In this document: positions 48,866 to 58,351 of the stretch, one piece after another
How positions within the stretch are numbered: position 1 is the first letter of the stretch
Layout: the number at the start of each line of letters is the position of its first letter
Assembly (NCBI RefSeq): GCF_000964085.1
Contig: NZ_JZRB01000001.1
Span: forward strand, 1-64,000
Direction: 5' to 3'
Length of the DNA stretch: 64,000 bases
Origin: Luteibacter yeojuensis
GTDB lineage: Bacteria; Pseudomonadota; Gammaproteobacteria; Xanthomonadales; Rhodanobacteraceae
Notes under the pieces: model-generated
Seen by the model: only the letters and a program-made list of their open reading frames with translations
Database searches by the model: none
Told to the model about the DNA's origin: nothing
Made by a program: the position numbers and the translations under genes

Positions 48866-51229
48866 TCAGAACCGGATATCGAGGTTGGCGAAATACTGGC
48901 GCGGCGCCGAGGCATGGAACACGTAGATCGTGCCGCTCGGGTCGCTCGGCGCGAAGACGCTGGAATCGAAGTTGCTGGCGTAGCGCTTATCGCCGAGGTT
49001 GGTGACGTTTACCGAGAGGCGGATGTCCTTGGCGAACCACGCCGGGCCGAAGTCGTAGCCGCCGGTGAGGTCCCACACGGTGAAGCCGCCGAAGCCGCGG
49101 TCATTCGTATAGGTGTAATAACGCTTGCCCGTGTACTTGCCGCGCAGCGAGGCGAACCAGGGGCCCTGGTTCCAGTCCAGCTGCGTGGAGAACATCTTGC
49201 CCGGCGTATCGGTCTGGATCTTGCCCTTTGTATGCTGCACCACGCCGGCCTGCGTGTAGTCGCTGGCGTAGGTGCTGCGGTTGTATGACGCCGAGTTGAA
49301 CCAGCGCAGGCTGTCGATCGGCGACCACACCAGCGTCAGCTCCACGCCGTGGCTATCCACGCCGCCGACGTTGTAGAAGCGGTTGCCGCAGGCCGGGCCC
49401 ACCGGGCTGCGCGAGTCGCAGGGGTTGTACTGCAGCAGGCGGTTGTCGAACCGCACGGTATACGCCGCGGCCGAGGCGGCGATGCTGCCGGCTTCGATGC
49501 GGTAGCCGGCTTCCAGGCTGCGCGATTTCTCGGGCTTCAGCGCGCCCTGCGAATCCCACGTCGCCTGGCTGACGGCCTGGGGGCCGAGCTTGAAGCCGCC
49601 CTGGAACATGGCGATGTTCTTGGCGAAACTGGCGAACACTTCCTGCGCGTCGTCGATCCTGAACCGCACGCCCGCCTGCGGCAGCAACGCCTTGCTCGCG
49701 CTCAGCTTGCCGGTGGCGAACTGGTTGTTCGAGGTCGGCGCGATCGGCTTCTTCGCGTCGCCCGGCAGCGCGGTGGCGTCGGAGGTCACGTGCGGGCTCT
49801 TCACGCCCACATCCAGCGTGAGGCGCTCATCCATGAAGTGCATGGTGTCCTGCAGGAACGCCTGGCGTGTGTTCCATACGGTGCGCTGGTCGAACACGCC
49901 AAGGTCCGGCTGCGTGTCGATGGGCGCGCTGAGGTCGCGCGGGCCCGTGACGTAGCTGCTGTAGCGCGAGGCCGACGAGATGTTGTGCTCGTACCACACG
50001 CCACCCTCGATGTGGTGGTTGGCGATATCCCAGCCCGCCGAGAGCAGCGCACCACTGCGGTTGATGGTGTAAAGGGTGTTGCGGAAGATGATCGGCAGCT
50101 GCTGCGCCGTGCCCGGGTACGAGTACGTACCGCTGTTCCAGTTATGGCCCTCGCCCGCGTCCTCGTGGTGGTAGGCCATCGCGTGGAGGGTCACCGTGTC
50201 GCTGGGGAAGAAGTCGCCAGCAAGGTAGTAAAGATCGTCGTTGCGCAGGATCTGCCCCGCGGTGAACGCGCCGTCGGCGTCGGTATCCACGCCCGTGCGG
50301 TCGCAGCGCGCGGCCACGAAGGTACCCGAGTTGCAATAGGCCTTGCCGATGGCACGGTTCCAGTCCGGCGCGTAGCCACCCCAGTCCCAGCCGAGCCCAC
50401 GGGCCATCTCGCTCTTCGAGAGATAGAAGTAATCGGCCTGGCTGGTGCGCGAGGTATCGGCAAAGCCCGTGATACGGGCCCAGTGGAAGTCCCACACCGC
50501 CTTGCCGTTGAACTGCTTGGTCGTGGACTTGTTATAGGCGCTTTGGTTGTTCCACAGATCGGATTCGGTGCGGGCGCCCGAGAGGTACATCGAGAAGCCG
50601 TGGTATTCGCCCGTATCAAAGCGCGCGAACGTACGGCGGTTCTGGTCGCTGCCGAAACTCTGCACGACGCGGCCGCCCATCGTTTTCAACGGATCGTTCG
50701 AGGTGTAGGCGATCGTGCCGCCCAGGTTGCTGGTGCTGGGCGTGCCGAGGTTGCCGATACCCTCGGAGAGCTCGGCGCCGGCGAAGTTCTCGGAGATGAG
50801 CGCGCGGTTGATCGAAAGGCCGTTGTAGTTGTTATAGGCGCTATCGCCAAGCGGCATGCCGTCGAGCGTGTAGCCAAGGCGCGTGCCACTGAAGCCGCGC
50901 AGGCTCAGCGTCATCGATTGCTCGTTCGACCCCAGCGCATCCACCGACTGTGCGTTGACGCCCGGGAGCGTGTTCAGCACTTTCTGCAAGCTGGTACCGG
51001 GCGGCAGCGCCTTCTGGTCCTGCGGGCGCAAACGCTGCACCTGGCGCGATTCACCCGTGCCGATGACAGAGACCGCATCGAGATCCTGCACCTTGCCGCG
51101 CTTGCCGTCCGGCGTGGTTTCCGTGCTGTCGGTGGCGGTGGTGTCCGCGGCATGCGCGACGGAAGAGAGGGCCAGGGCGAGCGCCATGGCCAGGACAGTG
51201 TGCTTGAACAAGGCCCTGCATCCTTTCAT
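48866..51229 (-). CDS. TonB-dependent outer-membrane receptor
   Basis: A 787-residue receptor with a signal peptide (to about AHAAD, residue 28). The plug domain is about 50-165 (SLQKVLNTLPGVNAQSVDALGSNEQSMTLSLRGFSGTRLGYTLDGMPLGD), then a barrel ending in a C-terminal phenylalanine (FANLDIRF). A TonB box is not obvious; VQDLDAVSVIG (about 45-55) is the best candidate. It is the first gene of an operon with the phytase-like and CYTH-like proteins. Siderophore or sugar-phosphate import are both open; the neighbours favour a phosphorylated ligand. Confidence 0.9.
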   Translation of the reverse strand: MKGCRALFKHTVLAMALALALSSVAHAADTTATDSTETTPDGKRGKVQDLDAVSVIGTGESRQVQRLRPQDQKALPPGTSLQKVLNTLPGVNAQSVDALGSNEQSMTLSLRGFSGTRLGYTLDGMPLGDSAYNNYNGLSINRALISENFAGAELSEGIGNLGTPSTSNLGGTIAYTSNDPLKTMGGRVVQSFGSDQNRRTFARFDTGEYHGFSMYLSGARTESDLWNNQSAYNKSTTKQFNGKAVWDFHWARITGFADTSRTSQADYFYLSKSEMARGLGWDWGGYAPDWNRAIGKAYCNSGTFVAARCDRTGVDTDADGAFTAGQILRNDDLYYLAGDFFPSDTVTLHAMAYHHEDAGEGHNWNSGTYSYPGTAQQLPIIFRNTLYTINRSGALLSAGWDIANHHIEGGVWYEHNISSASRYSSYVTGPRDLSAPIDTQPDLGVFDQRTVWNTRQAFLQDTMHFMDERLTLDVGVKSPHVTSDATALPGDAKKPIAPTSNNQFATGKLSASKALLPQAGVRFRIDDAQEVFASFAKNIAMFQGGFKLGPQAVSQATWDSQGALKPEKSRSLEAGYRIEAGSIAASAAAYTVRFDNRLLQYNPCDSRSPVGPACGNRFYNVGGVDSHGVELTLVWSPIDSLRWFNSASYNRSTYASDYTQAGVVQHTKGKIQTDTPGKMFSTQLDWNQGPWFASLRGKYTGKRYYTYTNDRGFGGFTVWDLTGGYDFGPAWFAKDIRLSVNVTNLGDKRYASNFDSSVFAPSDPSGTIYVFHASAPRQYFANLDIRF

Positions 51230-51332
51230 TGCAGGCGCGTCGCGGCCATCCTCCCTTGAGGCAACCCATCACGCGCCGTGGAAGCCCGTGAGTTTCGGAT
51301 GGCTAAATGAAAGTCTCATGACAACGTGGGGT

Positions 51333-51406
51333 ATCGCGCGCAAGCGCGCTCCCACATCAGTCATGGTGTGTCGAAGATCACGTGTGGGAGCGCGCTCGCG
51401 CGCGAT
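51333..51406. repeat. REP-like pair
   Basis: An inverted copy at 51333-51355 and a direct, slightly changed copy (GAGCGCGCTCGCGCGC) at 51384-51406 lie between the receptor start and the sensor-kinase stop. The remainder of this 183-bp gap is the receptor promoter region, with no clear motif. Confidence 0.82.
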
Positions 51407-51412
51407 AACCCG

Positions 51413-52696
51413 TCAGCGGAAGTCGATGGTGGAGATGGCACCCGCCATCTCGGGCCGCGGCCGCAGCGAGACATCCCACCCGTACAGCTCGCAGAGCCGC
51501 CGCACGATCGCCAGGCCAAGCCCCGCGCCGCCGCCCGTGGCGCTCTCGCCGCGGATGCCACGCTGGAACAGCTTTTCCGCGTCCTCGGGCTTGATGCCCG
51601 GGCCCGTGTCGATCACCTCGATGCGGCCATCGAGCACGCGCACCGTGACCTGGCCTTCCATCGTGTACTTGATGGCATTGCCGATGAGGTTGGTCAGCGC
51701 GACGGAAAGCACCGAGGCCGGCGCGTTCACCGTGACCGAGCCGTCGGATATGAGATCTATCTCAATCGGCTTGCCGCCCATCTGCGGGCGCTGGCTCTCG
51801 ATGACGTCGCTGGCCACCTTGGCCACGTCGGTGACCTCGCCGCGCGTGGGCCCACGGCGCTCGGCACGCGAGAGCAGCAACAGGGCTTCGATGAGCTCGG
51901 TGGCCTGGCGCGAAGCGCGCTCGATGCGCTTGAGGCGCTCGCGCAGCTTGTCGGTCAGGTCGGGCGAGCCCTGCAGCAGCTCGGTGGTGCTCGCGATGAC
52001 GGCGAGCGGCGTGCGCAGCTCGTGGCTTACATCGGAGTTGAATTCACGATCGCGCTCCACCACCGCCGTGAGGCGCGTGGCGTATTCGTCGAGTGCCACG
52101 GCCAGTTCGCCCACCTCGTCGTCCGCGAAATGCGGGGCGAGCATCTCGGCCTTGCCCACGCGGCGGAAATCGCGCAGGCGGCGCGCCAGGTCGGTCACCG
52201 GCCGCAGCACGCGCGACGAGAGCCACACGCCGAGCACGAGCGAAAGCAGGCCGAACAGGAACACCGCGGCGATGACGCTGGTCAGCAGCTGCCGCTTGCC
52301 CAGTTCATCGCGGGAGACATCGAACTGGATGAAGTTGATGATGCCGCCATCGCGACGCACCGCCACCTTGTAATGGTGGCGCTTGCCGTCCTTGTCGTCC
52401 TCGAAGATATCGTGGACGCCGGTGTCGAGGTTCTGCCAGGCCAGCGGCGCCTTGTAGATGGTGCGGTCGCTGAAGGTCCTGCCCTTGACGATTTCAATCG
52501 CCGGCGGCTCGTTCGGGTTCTCGCGCACCTTCTGGTTGAGCGAATCGACCTCGTCCTGCAGCGCCGCGTTGATCAGCTGCTCCTCGACCCGCGTGCGGAT
52601 GTTCAGCGCGGCGAACGCGAACAGCGCACTCAGGCCGAACCCGAACAGCGTGAACGTGACGATGAGGCGGAAGCGGAGCTTACGTCGGGACCGCAT
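51413..52696 (-). CDS. Sensor histidine kinase
   Basis: A 427-residue membrane kinase. The first helix is at about 8-28, a periplasmic region of about 120 residues follows, and the second helix is VIAAVFLFGLLSLVLGVWLSS (about 139-159). Then come HAMP, the H-box SDVSHELRTPLAVI (His about 228), the N-box LTNLIGNAIKYT, the G1 box DTGPGI and a shortened G2 segment GGGAGLGLAIV. The gene overlaps the response-regulator gene by 17 bp, forming a normal pair. The signal is unknown; the OmpR partner puts it in the EnvZ/PhoQ-like broad group. Confidence 0.9.
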   Translation of the reverse strand: MRSRRKLRFRLIVTFTLFGFGLSALFAFAALNIRTRVEEQLINAALQDEVDSLNQKVRENPNEPPAIEIVKGRTFSDRTIYKAPLAWQNLDTGVHDIFEDDKDGKRHHYKVAVRRDGGIINFIQFDVSRDELGKRQLLTSVIAAVFLFGLLSLVLGVWLSSRVLRPVTDLARRLRDFRRVGKAEMLAPHFADDEVGELAVALDEYATRLTAVVERDREFNSDVSHELRTPLAVIASTTELLQGSPDLTDKLRERLKRIERASRQATELIEALLLLSRAERRGPTRGEVTDVAKVASDVIESQRPQMGGKPIEIDLISDGSVTVNAPASVLSVALTNLIGNAIKYTMEGQVTVRVLDGRIEVIDTGPGIKPEDAEKLFQRGIRGESATGGGAGLGLAIVRRLCELYGWDVSLRPRPEMAGAISTIDFR

Positions 52697-53366
52697 CCGG
52701 GTCGACCATGCGGTACCCGATGCCGTGGCGGGTGTGGATCAGCGGCTTGTCGAACGGCTTGTCGATGGCGGCGCGCAGGCCATGGATATGCACGCGCAGC
52801 GAATCGGAATCGGGCAGCTCCTCGCCCCACACGCGCTGTTCGAGGTCCTGGCGCGTCACGACGGACGGGCTGGCCTCCATGAGCGCCTGCAGCAGCTTGA
52901 GGCCGATGGGATTCAGCTGGATGGATTTGCCTTCGCGCGTGACCGTGAGGGTGTCGAGGTTGTAGGTAAGCCCACCCACCTTCAGCACCCGGCTCTGCGG
53001 GCCCTTGCCACGGCGCGCCAGCACCTCGAGGCGTGCGGCCAGTTCCTGCAGGGCGAACGGCTTGGTCATGTAATCGTCCGCGCCGGATTCGAAGCCCGTG
53101 AGCTTGTGCTCGAGGGAATCGCGGGCGGTGAGCATGAGCACCGGGGTCTGCTTGTGCGCCTCGTGGCGCAGCTTCTTGGCGACATCGAGCCCATCCATGC
53201 CCGGCAGGGTCAGGTCGAGCACGATGACGTCGAAATCGTGAACCACCGCCAGGTGGAGGCCGGTGACGCCATCGCCGGCGAAATCGACGACATGGCCCCG
53301 GTCTTCAAGGTAATCCCCGATGTTGGTGGCAATGTCGGTGTTGTCTTCGATGACGAGGACGCGCAT
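52680..53366 (-). CDS. OmpR-family response regulator
   Basis: A 228-residue regulator. The receiver has the acidic pair at Glu7/Asp8, the phospho-acceptor Asp51 in VLDLTLPGMDG, Thr in LTARD and Lys in KPFALQEL; the C-terminal winged helix is at about 128-222. The ATG at 53366 (MRVLVIEDN) gives the standard start; the frame extends eight codons earlier. It is the first gene of the pair. Targets are not evident from the window. Confidence 0.92.
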   Translation of the reverse strand: MRVLVIEDNTDIATNIGDYLEDRGHVVDFAGDGVTGLHLAVVHDFDVIVLDLTLPGMDGLDVAKKLRHEAHKQTPVLMLTARDSLEHKLTGFESGADDYMTKPFALQELAARLEVLARRGKGPQSRVLKVGGLTYNLDTLTVTREGKSIQLNPIGLKLLQALMEASPSVVTRQDLEQRVWGEELPDSDSLRVHIHGLRAAIDKPFDKPLIHTRHGIGYRMVDPDAVPT

Positions 53367-53448
53367 CTGGTGCTCCGTGTGCTGTCGCATGGGAACTGCG
53401 ACGGCAAGCTTAACGGGGAAACCGTGAACCGGACAGCAGCAAAAGAGA

Positions 53449-53474
53449 GGCCCGGGCGGAAAACCGCCCGGGCC
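53449..53474 (-). terminator. Strong hairpin after rimK
   Basis: GGCCCGGGCGG-AAAA-CCGCCCGGGCC has an 11-bp perfect stem. Read on the minus strand it is followed by TCTCTTTT, a modest T tract, so it probably ends rimB-rimK transcription before the response-regulator gene. Confidence 0.7.
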
Positions 53475-53547
53475 GAAAGAACTACTGCCCCGATACCGTT
53501 ACTCCGCGTCGCGGAATCACAGTGGGTTCTTTATAAGGGGCGACCGT

Positions 53548-54483
53548 TTAAATCGCTGTTAACCCCTTGGCGGCCTTGCCCCGGCGCGGCTTGGGCGGGG
53601 CCGGGCGGGCGGCGTGGCGGGCCTCGCAGTGGGCGATGATGGCCCCGGCCACGTCCACCCCGGTGCTGGCCTCGATGCCCTCCAGGCCCGGGGACGCGTT
53701 CACCTCCAGCAGCAGCGGGCCGCGGGACGAGCGCAGCAGGTCGACGCCGGCCACCTCCAGCCCCAGGGCCGAGGCGGCCTCGATGGCCACCCGGCGCTCC
53801 TCGTCCGAAAGCTCCACGGCGGCGGCCGAGCCACCCCGGTGCAGGTTGGCCCGGAACTCGCCCGGCGCCGACGAGCGCTCCATGGAGGCCACCACCTCGT
53901 TGCCGACCACGAAGCAGCGCAGGTCGCTGCCGTTGGCCTCGCGGATGAATTCCTGGACCAGGAAGTTGGCGTAGAGGCCACGGAAGGCCTCGATGACGCT
54001 CTGCGAGGCCGAGCGTTTCTCGGCCAGCACCACGCCGGCACCCTGGGTACCTTCGTTCAGCTTGATGATGTGCGGTGGGTCGCCCAGCATGGCCAGGAGA
54101 TCGCTGGTGTCGTCGGGGTTGTCGCCGAAGGCCGTCACCGGCATGTCGATGCCCCGGGTGGCCAGGATCTGCAGGCAGCGCAGCTTGTCGCGGGCACGCA
54201 GCACGGCATCGGAGGGGTTGGGGGTCAGCACGCCCATCAGCTCGAGCTGGCGCAGCACCGCCGTGCCGTAGAACGTGCTCGAGGCACCAATGCGCGGGAT
54301 GACGCAGTCGATGGGCCCGAGCGGCTTGCCCTTGAAGTGGATGGCGAACGACTGGGGGGCAATGCTCATGTAGCAGCGCAGCGGGTCGAGCACCTTCACG
54401 GTGTGCTTGCGCTTGCGCGCCGCCTCGACGAGGCGCTGCGTGGAATACAGCCGCGCGTTGCGCGACAGGATGGCGATCTTCAT
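53548..54483 (-). CDS. rimK: RimK-like ATP-grasp glutamate ligase
   Basis: A 311-residue ATP-grasp ligase. RimK adds glutamates to the C-terminus of ribosomal protein S6. The segments [28 protein letters not shown] (2-29), [37 protein letters not shown] and [11 protein letters not shown] (about 262-272) follow E. coli RimK closely. The ATG overlaps the rimB stop (ATGA). The C-terminal tail is lysine/arginine-rich. With RimB it forms a known S6-modification pair. Confidence 0.92.
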   Translation of the reverse strand: MKIAILSRNARLYSTQRLVEAARKRKHTVKVLDPLRCYMSIAPQSFAIHFKGKPLGPIDCVIPRIGASSTFYGTAVLRQLELMGVLTPNPSDAVLRARDKLRCLQILATRGIDMPVTAFGDNPDDTSDLLAMLGDPPHIIKLNEGTQGAGVVLAEKRSASQSVIEAFRGLYANFLVQEFIREANGSDLRCFVVGNEVVASMERSSAPGEFRANLHRGGSAAAVELSDEERRVAIEAASALGLEVAGVDLLRSSRGPLLLEVNASPGLEGIEASTGVDVAGAIIAHCEARHAARPAPPKPRRGKAAKGLTAI

Positions 54484-54929
54484 GTGGGTTCCCGGACGGC
54501 GCGGCGCGGCGTCTGCGAGTAGGAAAGCGCGGGGTCGACGCTGAAGCGCCCAAGGAGCGCCGTGCGGCCGAGCAAAAGGGGGAAGAGCATGTGGCGGCGG
54601 TCGGTGAGGTTCACCTCGGCGGTGAACCGCTGGCCGGCCAGCTCGATATCGGCGTGGATGAACCAGCGCTCGGTGGTGTGCCCGCCCGAGTCGGTGACCG
54701 AGCGGCGGCCCAGGGCCTTGGCCTCGCACGGCGCCGACACCCCACCCTTGCGGGTGGTACGCACCTGGAAGCGCAGCCACGTGCCGTCGTCGCGCGTGTC
54801 GACTTCCAGCCACTCGACGTGCAGCGACGACGTGCGTGCGCCCGTGTCGAGTTTGGCTTTGAGGACGGGAACCCCGAGCGACGGAATAGCGAGCCGTTCG
54901 CGCCAGCCGAGGGTGATGACGTCAGTCAT
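54480..54929 (-). CDS. rimB: RimB-like retropepsin-fold protease
   Basis: A 149-residue protein of the family once called ATP-dependent zinc protease, now known to have a retropepsin fold. The active-site motif is [12 protein letters not shown] (about 25-36), with Asp 27. RimB is reported to stimulate RimK and to trim poly-glutamate from S6. It directly precedes rimK with a 4-bp overlap, which strongly supports the assignment. Confidence 0.88.
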   Translation of the reverse strand: MTDVITLGWRERLAIPSLGVPVLKAKLDTGARTSSLHVEWLEVDTRDDGTWLRFQVRTTRKGGVSAPCEAKALGRRSVTDSGGHTTERWFIHADIELAGQRFTAEVNLTDRRHMLFPLLLGRTALLGRFSVDPALSYSQTPRRAVREPT

Positions 54930-55065
54930 GGGTCTGGTGCGTGTGGGTGGGGGTTGGGGACATGCAAAGCATGCCGAACGCCCGCGGCGATTTGCAACTG
55001 CCGCGGTGTCGCCCTGCCCCCGGCGGCCCTCACGCCGATGAAGCCGCCGTGAAGCGGGGTGCGGT

Positions 55066-56373
55066 TCAGCCCACGTAGAAGCGGCGGCGCGTCACCAGCA
55101 GGTACACCGCGCAACCGACGCCCACCAGCGCCACGGCGCCCACGTAATGGGCCGGCCCGATGCCACCCGCCGACTTCGCGAGGAAGCCCACCAGCAGCGG
55201 CGTGGCCGCGCCGCAGATGGCGTAGGCGATGTTGTACGACAGCGAGATGCCGGAGAACCGGATGGCCGGCGGGAACGCCGCCACCAGGATGGCCGGGATG
55301 ACGCCCGCCACGCCGGCGAACAGGCCCGCCAGCGGGTACAGCAGCATCATGTTTGCCGCACCGGCATGCAGGTCGTAGTACAGCAAATAGGTGGACACCG
55401 CGAGGCCGGCCGAGCCGATGAGCATGGCCACGCCACGCCCCACGCGATCGACCAGCAGGCCGCCGAAGAAGCAACCGAAGCACAGCGCCAGCGCCGCCAG
55501 GCTGCCACAGCTGAATGCGCGCGCCTGCTCCACCTTGAACGCCGTCTGCATCAGCGTGGGCGTCATGAGGATATCCACCACGATGGCGGCGGTGAGCACC
55601 CAGGTCACCAGCATCGAAAGGATGGTGGCTGCCTTGTGGTCGCGCAGCACCACCCACGCGGGCAGCTCGGCGCTGAGTTCCTTGCGCTCGCGCATGCGCG
55701 CGAACACCGGCGTCTCGCTCAGCCAGCGGCGCACATACACCGCGAAGAAGCCAAACACGCCACCGAGCACGAATGCGATGCGCCAGCCGTACGCGAGCAT
55801 GTCGTCGGGCGCCAGGCGCGCGCTGAGGCCCGCGGCCACGAGCGAGCCAATGAGGATGCCCGCCGTGAGGCCCGACGTGAGGCTGGCGCAGGCCAGCCCC
55901 ACGCGATTGGGCGGCACGTGCTCCGCGACGAACACCCATGCACCGGGGATTTCGCCGCCAATGGCCAGGCCCTGCACGATGCGGAACAACGTGAGCAACA
56001 CCGGCGCGAGGATGCCGATGCTGGCATACGTGGGCAGCAGGCCGATGAGCAGCGTGGGCACCGCCATCATGAACACGCTGAGGGTGAACATTTTCTTGCG
56101 ACCCACGCGGTCACCGAAGTGCGCCATGACGATGCCACCCAGCGGGCGCGCGAGGTATGCCACCGCGAACAGGCCGAAACCCTGTAGCTGCGCCACGAAA
56201 TCGGAGGTGCCGGCAGGGAAAAACAGATGGCCGATGGTCTTCGCGAAGTAGACGAAGATCACGAAATCGTAGAACTCAAGCGCGCCGCCGAGGGCCGCGA
56301 GCACGAGGGTCTTGGCGTCGGAACGGCCCAGCGGGCGGTTGTCGACGGGGGTGGATTCGAGGGTTGCGCTCAT
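55066..56373 (-). CDS. MFS transporter, ProP/metabolite:H+ symporter type
   Basis: A 435-residue major-facilitator protein with about 12 membrane segments. The loop after helix 2 reads HFGDRVGRKKMF (about 80-91), and the second half carries the related LLVDRVGRGVAM; LGGALEFYDFVIFVYFAKTIG at the start resembles the ProP/KgtP/ShiA group. Substrates of this group are organic acids or osmolytes. The start at 56373 (MSATLES) is preferred over one eight codons earlier. It is divergent from the DUF1302 gene. Confidence 0.86.
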   Translation of the reverse strand: MSATLESTPVDNRPLGRSDAKTLVLAALGGALEFYDFVIFVYFAKTIGHLFFPAGTSDFVAQLQGFGLFAVAYLARPLGGIVMAHFGDRVGRKKMFTLSVFMMAVPTLLIGLLPTYASIGILAPVLLTLFRIVQGLAIGGEIPGAWVFVAEHVPPNRVGLACASLTSGLTAGILIGSLVAAGLSARLAPDDMLAYGWRIAFVLGGVFGFFAVYVRRWLSETPVFARMRERKELSAELPAWVVLRDHKAATILSMLVTWVLTAAIVVDILMTPTLMQTAFKVEQARAFSCGSLAALALCFGCFFGGLLVDRVGRGVAMLIGSAGLAVSTYLLYYDLHAGAANMMLLYPLAGLFAGVAGVIPAILVAAFPPAIRFSGISLSYNIAYAICGAATPLLVGFLAKSAGGIGPAHYVGAVALVGVGCAVYLLVTRRRFYVG

Positions 56374-56483
56374 GGATGTGGGATCAGCATCGACCAAAGT
56401 AGAAGGTTCGGACGTCCAGACGGCCTTGCATGCAATATAGCTGTCATGGCTAGATTAAGGTCAAGTTAACGCTGGAAAGCCTG

Positions 56484-58349
56484 ATGCCATCACGTTGTCG
56501 CCTGCTTGCCCTCGTGTCGTTCGCGGCGCTGTCGTCCACCGCCCTGCACGCCACGGACTTTACGCTTGCCGACGGCGAGGTGAAAGGAACCCTGAAAACC
56601 CGCGTGGTGGCCGGTGCCGGCGTGCGCCTCAACGATCCGTCGAAACACCTGGTGGGCAAGGGTTTCCGCTCCGATGGCAAGCCCAAGGGCGGCGATGGCG
56701 CCGATACCGCCGACGACGGCAACCTCAACTACGGCAAGGGCGATGTGTACTCCAGCCTGTTCAAGGTGGTGAGCTCGCTCGACCTGCAATACAAGAACGT
56801 CGGCATCGCCGCCAGCGCCCGCGCGTGGTACGACAACACGCTGGAAAAAAAGGACGTGCCCCAGGGCAGCGGCGCAAGCGCGTTCGCCGCCAACCGCCCG
56901 CTCGACGACCACGGCCTGTCGAAGGCGAACCACTTCTCCGGCTTCATGTGGCTCAACGCGTATGCCTATGGCCATTTCGCCATGGGTGATGAAAGCGCGC
57001 TGGACGTGCGCGTGGGCAAGCAGACGGTGAAATGGGGCGAGGGCCTGTTCCTGCAGGGCATCAACCAGGTGAACCCCACCGACTACACCACGCTGCACCG
57101 CCCCGGCACCGACCCTGTCACCGAGGCCCAGCTACCCGTCGAGATGCTGTGGGGCAAGGTCACCATCGATGACCACTGGAGCGCCGAGGCGTTCTGGCAG
57201 TGGAAGTGGCGCCCCTCCGAGCTCGACCCCTGCGGCACGTTCTTCGCGGGCACCGACCTGGGCATCGACCCGGGCTGCGGCGGCATCGAGAGCAATGCCT
57301 ACTACCCCATCAACGCCTACAGCCCCGGCGCGGGCCAGTGGCTGAGCGATGGCTACCAGTACTCGGTGGGCGGCGTGCTACCCCGATACGCCAACATCGA
57401 TGGCAAGAACAGCGGCCAGTACGGCGCCACCCTACGCTACGCGTTCGACCGCCCGGCCACCTACCTGGCGGCGTATTACCTGCGCTACAACTCGCGTAAT
57501 CCGATCCTCGACGCCACCACCATCGACCCGAGCATCCAGGACAACAGCCTCGTGCCCAAGCTGTTAGCCGCGGGCGCCCCGCTCAGCGACGCGCAGCTCT
57601 CGGCGCGCCTGTCGTCGATCCACGTGCTGTGGGAATACCCGAACGACATCCGCCTCTTCGGCCTCTCCGGCAGCACCATGCTGGGCGGCTGGAAGCTGGG
57701 TGGCGAGCTCAGCTACACGAAGGACCTGCCGGTACAGATCAACACCGCCGACATGTTCGCCGCGCTGACCCGCAGCGGCGGCCCCATCGGCGCCCGCAAC
57801 ACGACCACGGCGCCCGGCGGCGTGCTCTATGGCTTCGACCGCTACGACCGCACGCAGCTGCTGCTGAACACCACGCACGCGTTCAAGGACGTGCTGGGCG
57901 CGCAGACCGCCACCTTTGCCGCCGAGGCGGTGTACAGCCACACCGACCTGCCCAGCCTCGCCGACGTGCGCTATGGCCGCGGCTTCCACTGGGGTTTCTC
58001 CACCGAGCTCAACGGCGGCGGCTGCCCGGCCATCCAGAACCCGGCCGGTTGCCGCAACGGCGGTTACTACACGCGCGATGCATGGGGCTGGCGCGCCAAG
58101 GGCACGCTGAATTACACCGTGGGCCGCTGGCTGCTGAGCCCGTCGCTGGGCCTGGGCCAGGACGTGCACGGCTATTCGGTGGACAGCCAGCTGGTGGGCG
58201 GCCGCAAGCAGGTGAGCGCGGGCTTCAGCGCCACGCTCGACAAGACCTGGTTCGCGAACCTTACCTATACCAATTATCTCGGCCACCAGACCTACGACAC
58301 GTTGGCTGACCATGATTTCGCCACGCTTTCGTTCGGGGCGAATTTCTAG
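56484..58349 (+). CDS. DUF1302 outer-membrane protein
   Basis: A 621-residue protein with a signal peptide (MPSRCRLLALVSFAALSSTALHA) and the DUF1302 architecture: TLKTRVVAGAGVRLNDPS early, a GKQTVKWGEGLFLQGINQVNPTDYTT motif (about 176-201), then many beta-strands to a final FATLSFGANF strand ending in Phe. Members are predicted beta-barrels, often located near steroid or lipid catabolism genes or efflux systems. Its stop is 2 bp from that of the convergent HAD gene. Confidence 0.86.
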   Translation: MPSRCRLLALVSFAALSSTALHATDFTLADGEVKGTLKTRVVAGAGVRLNDPSKHLVGKGFRSDGKPKGGDGADTADDGNLNYGKGDVYSSLFKVVSSLDLQYKNVGIAASARAWYDNTLEKKDVPQGSGASAFAANRPLDDHGLSKANHFSGFMWLNAYAYGHFAMGDESALDVRVGKQTVKWGEGLFLQGINQVNPTDYTTLHRPGTDPVTEAQLPVEMLWGKVTIDDHWSAEAFWQWKWRPSELDPCGTFFAGTDLGIDPGCGGIESNAYYPINAYSPGAGQWLSDGYQYSVGGVLPRYANIDGKNSGQYGATLRYAFDRPATYLAAYYLRYNSRNPILDATTIDPSIQDNSLVPKLLAAGAPLSDAQLSARLSSIHVLWEYPNDIRLFGLSGSTMLGGWKLGGELSYTKDLPVQINTADMFAALTRSGGPIGARNTTTAPGGVLYGFDRYDRTQLLLNTTHAFKDVLGAQTATFAAEAVYSHTDLPSLADVRYGRGFHWGFSTELNGGGCPAIQNPAGCRNGGYYTRDAWGWRAKGTLNYTVGRWLLSPSLGLGQDVHGYSVDSQLVGGRKQVSAGFSATLDKTWFANLTYTNYLGHQTYDTLADHDFATLSFGANF

Positions 58350-58351
58350 CC

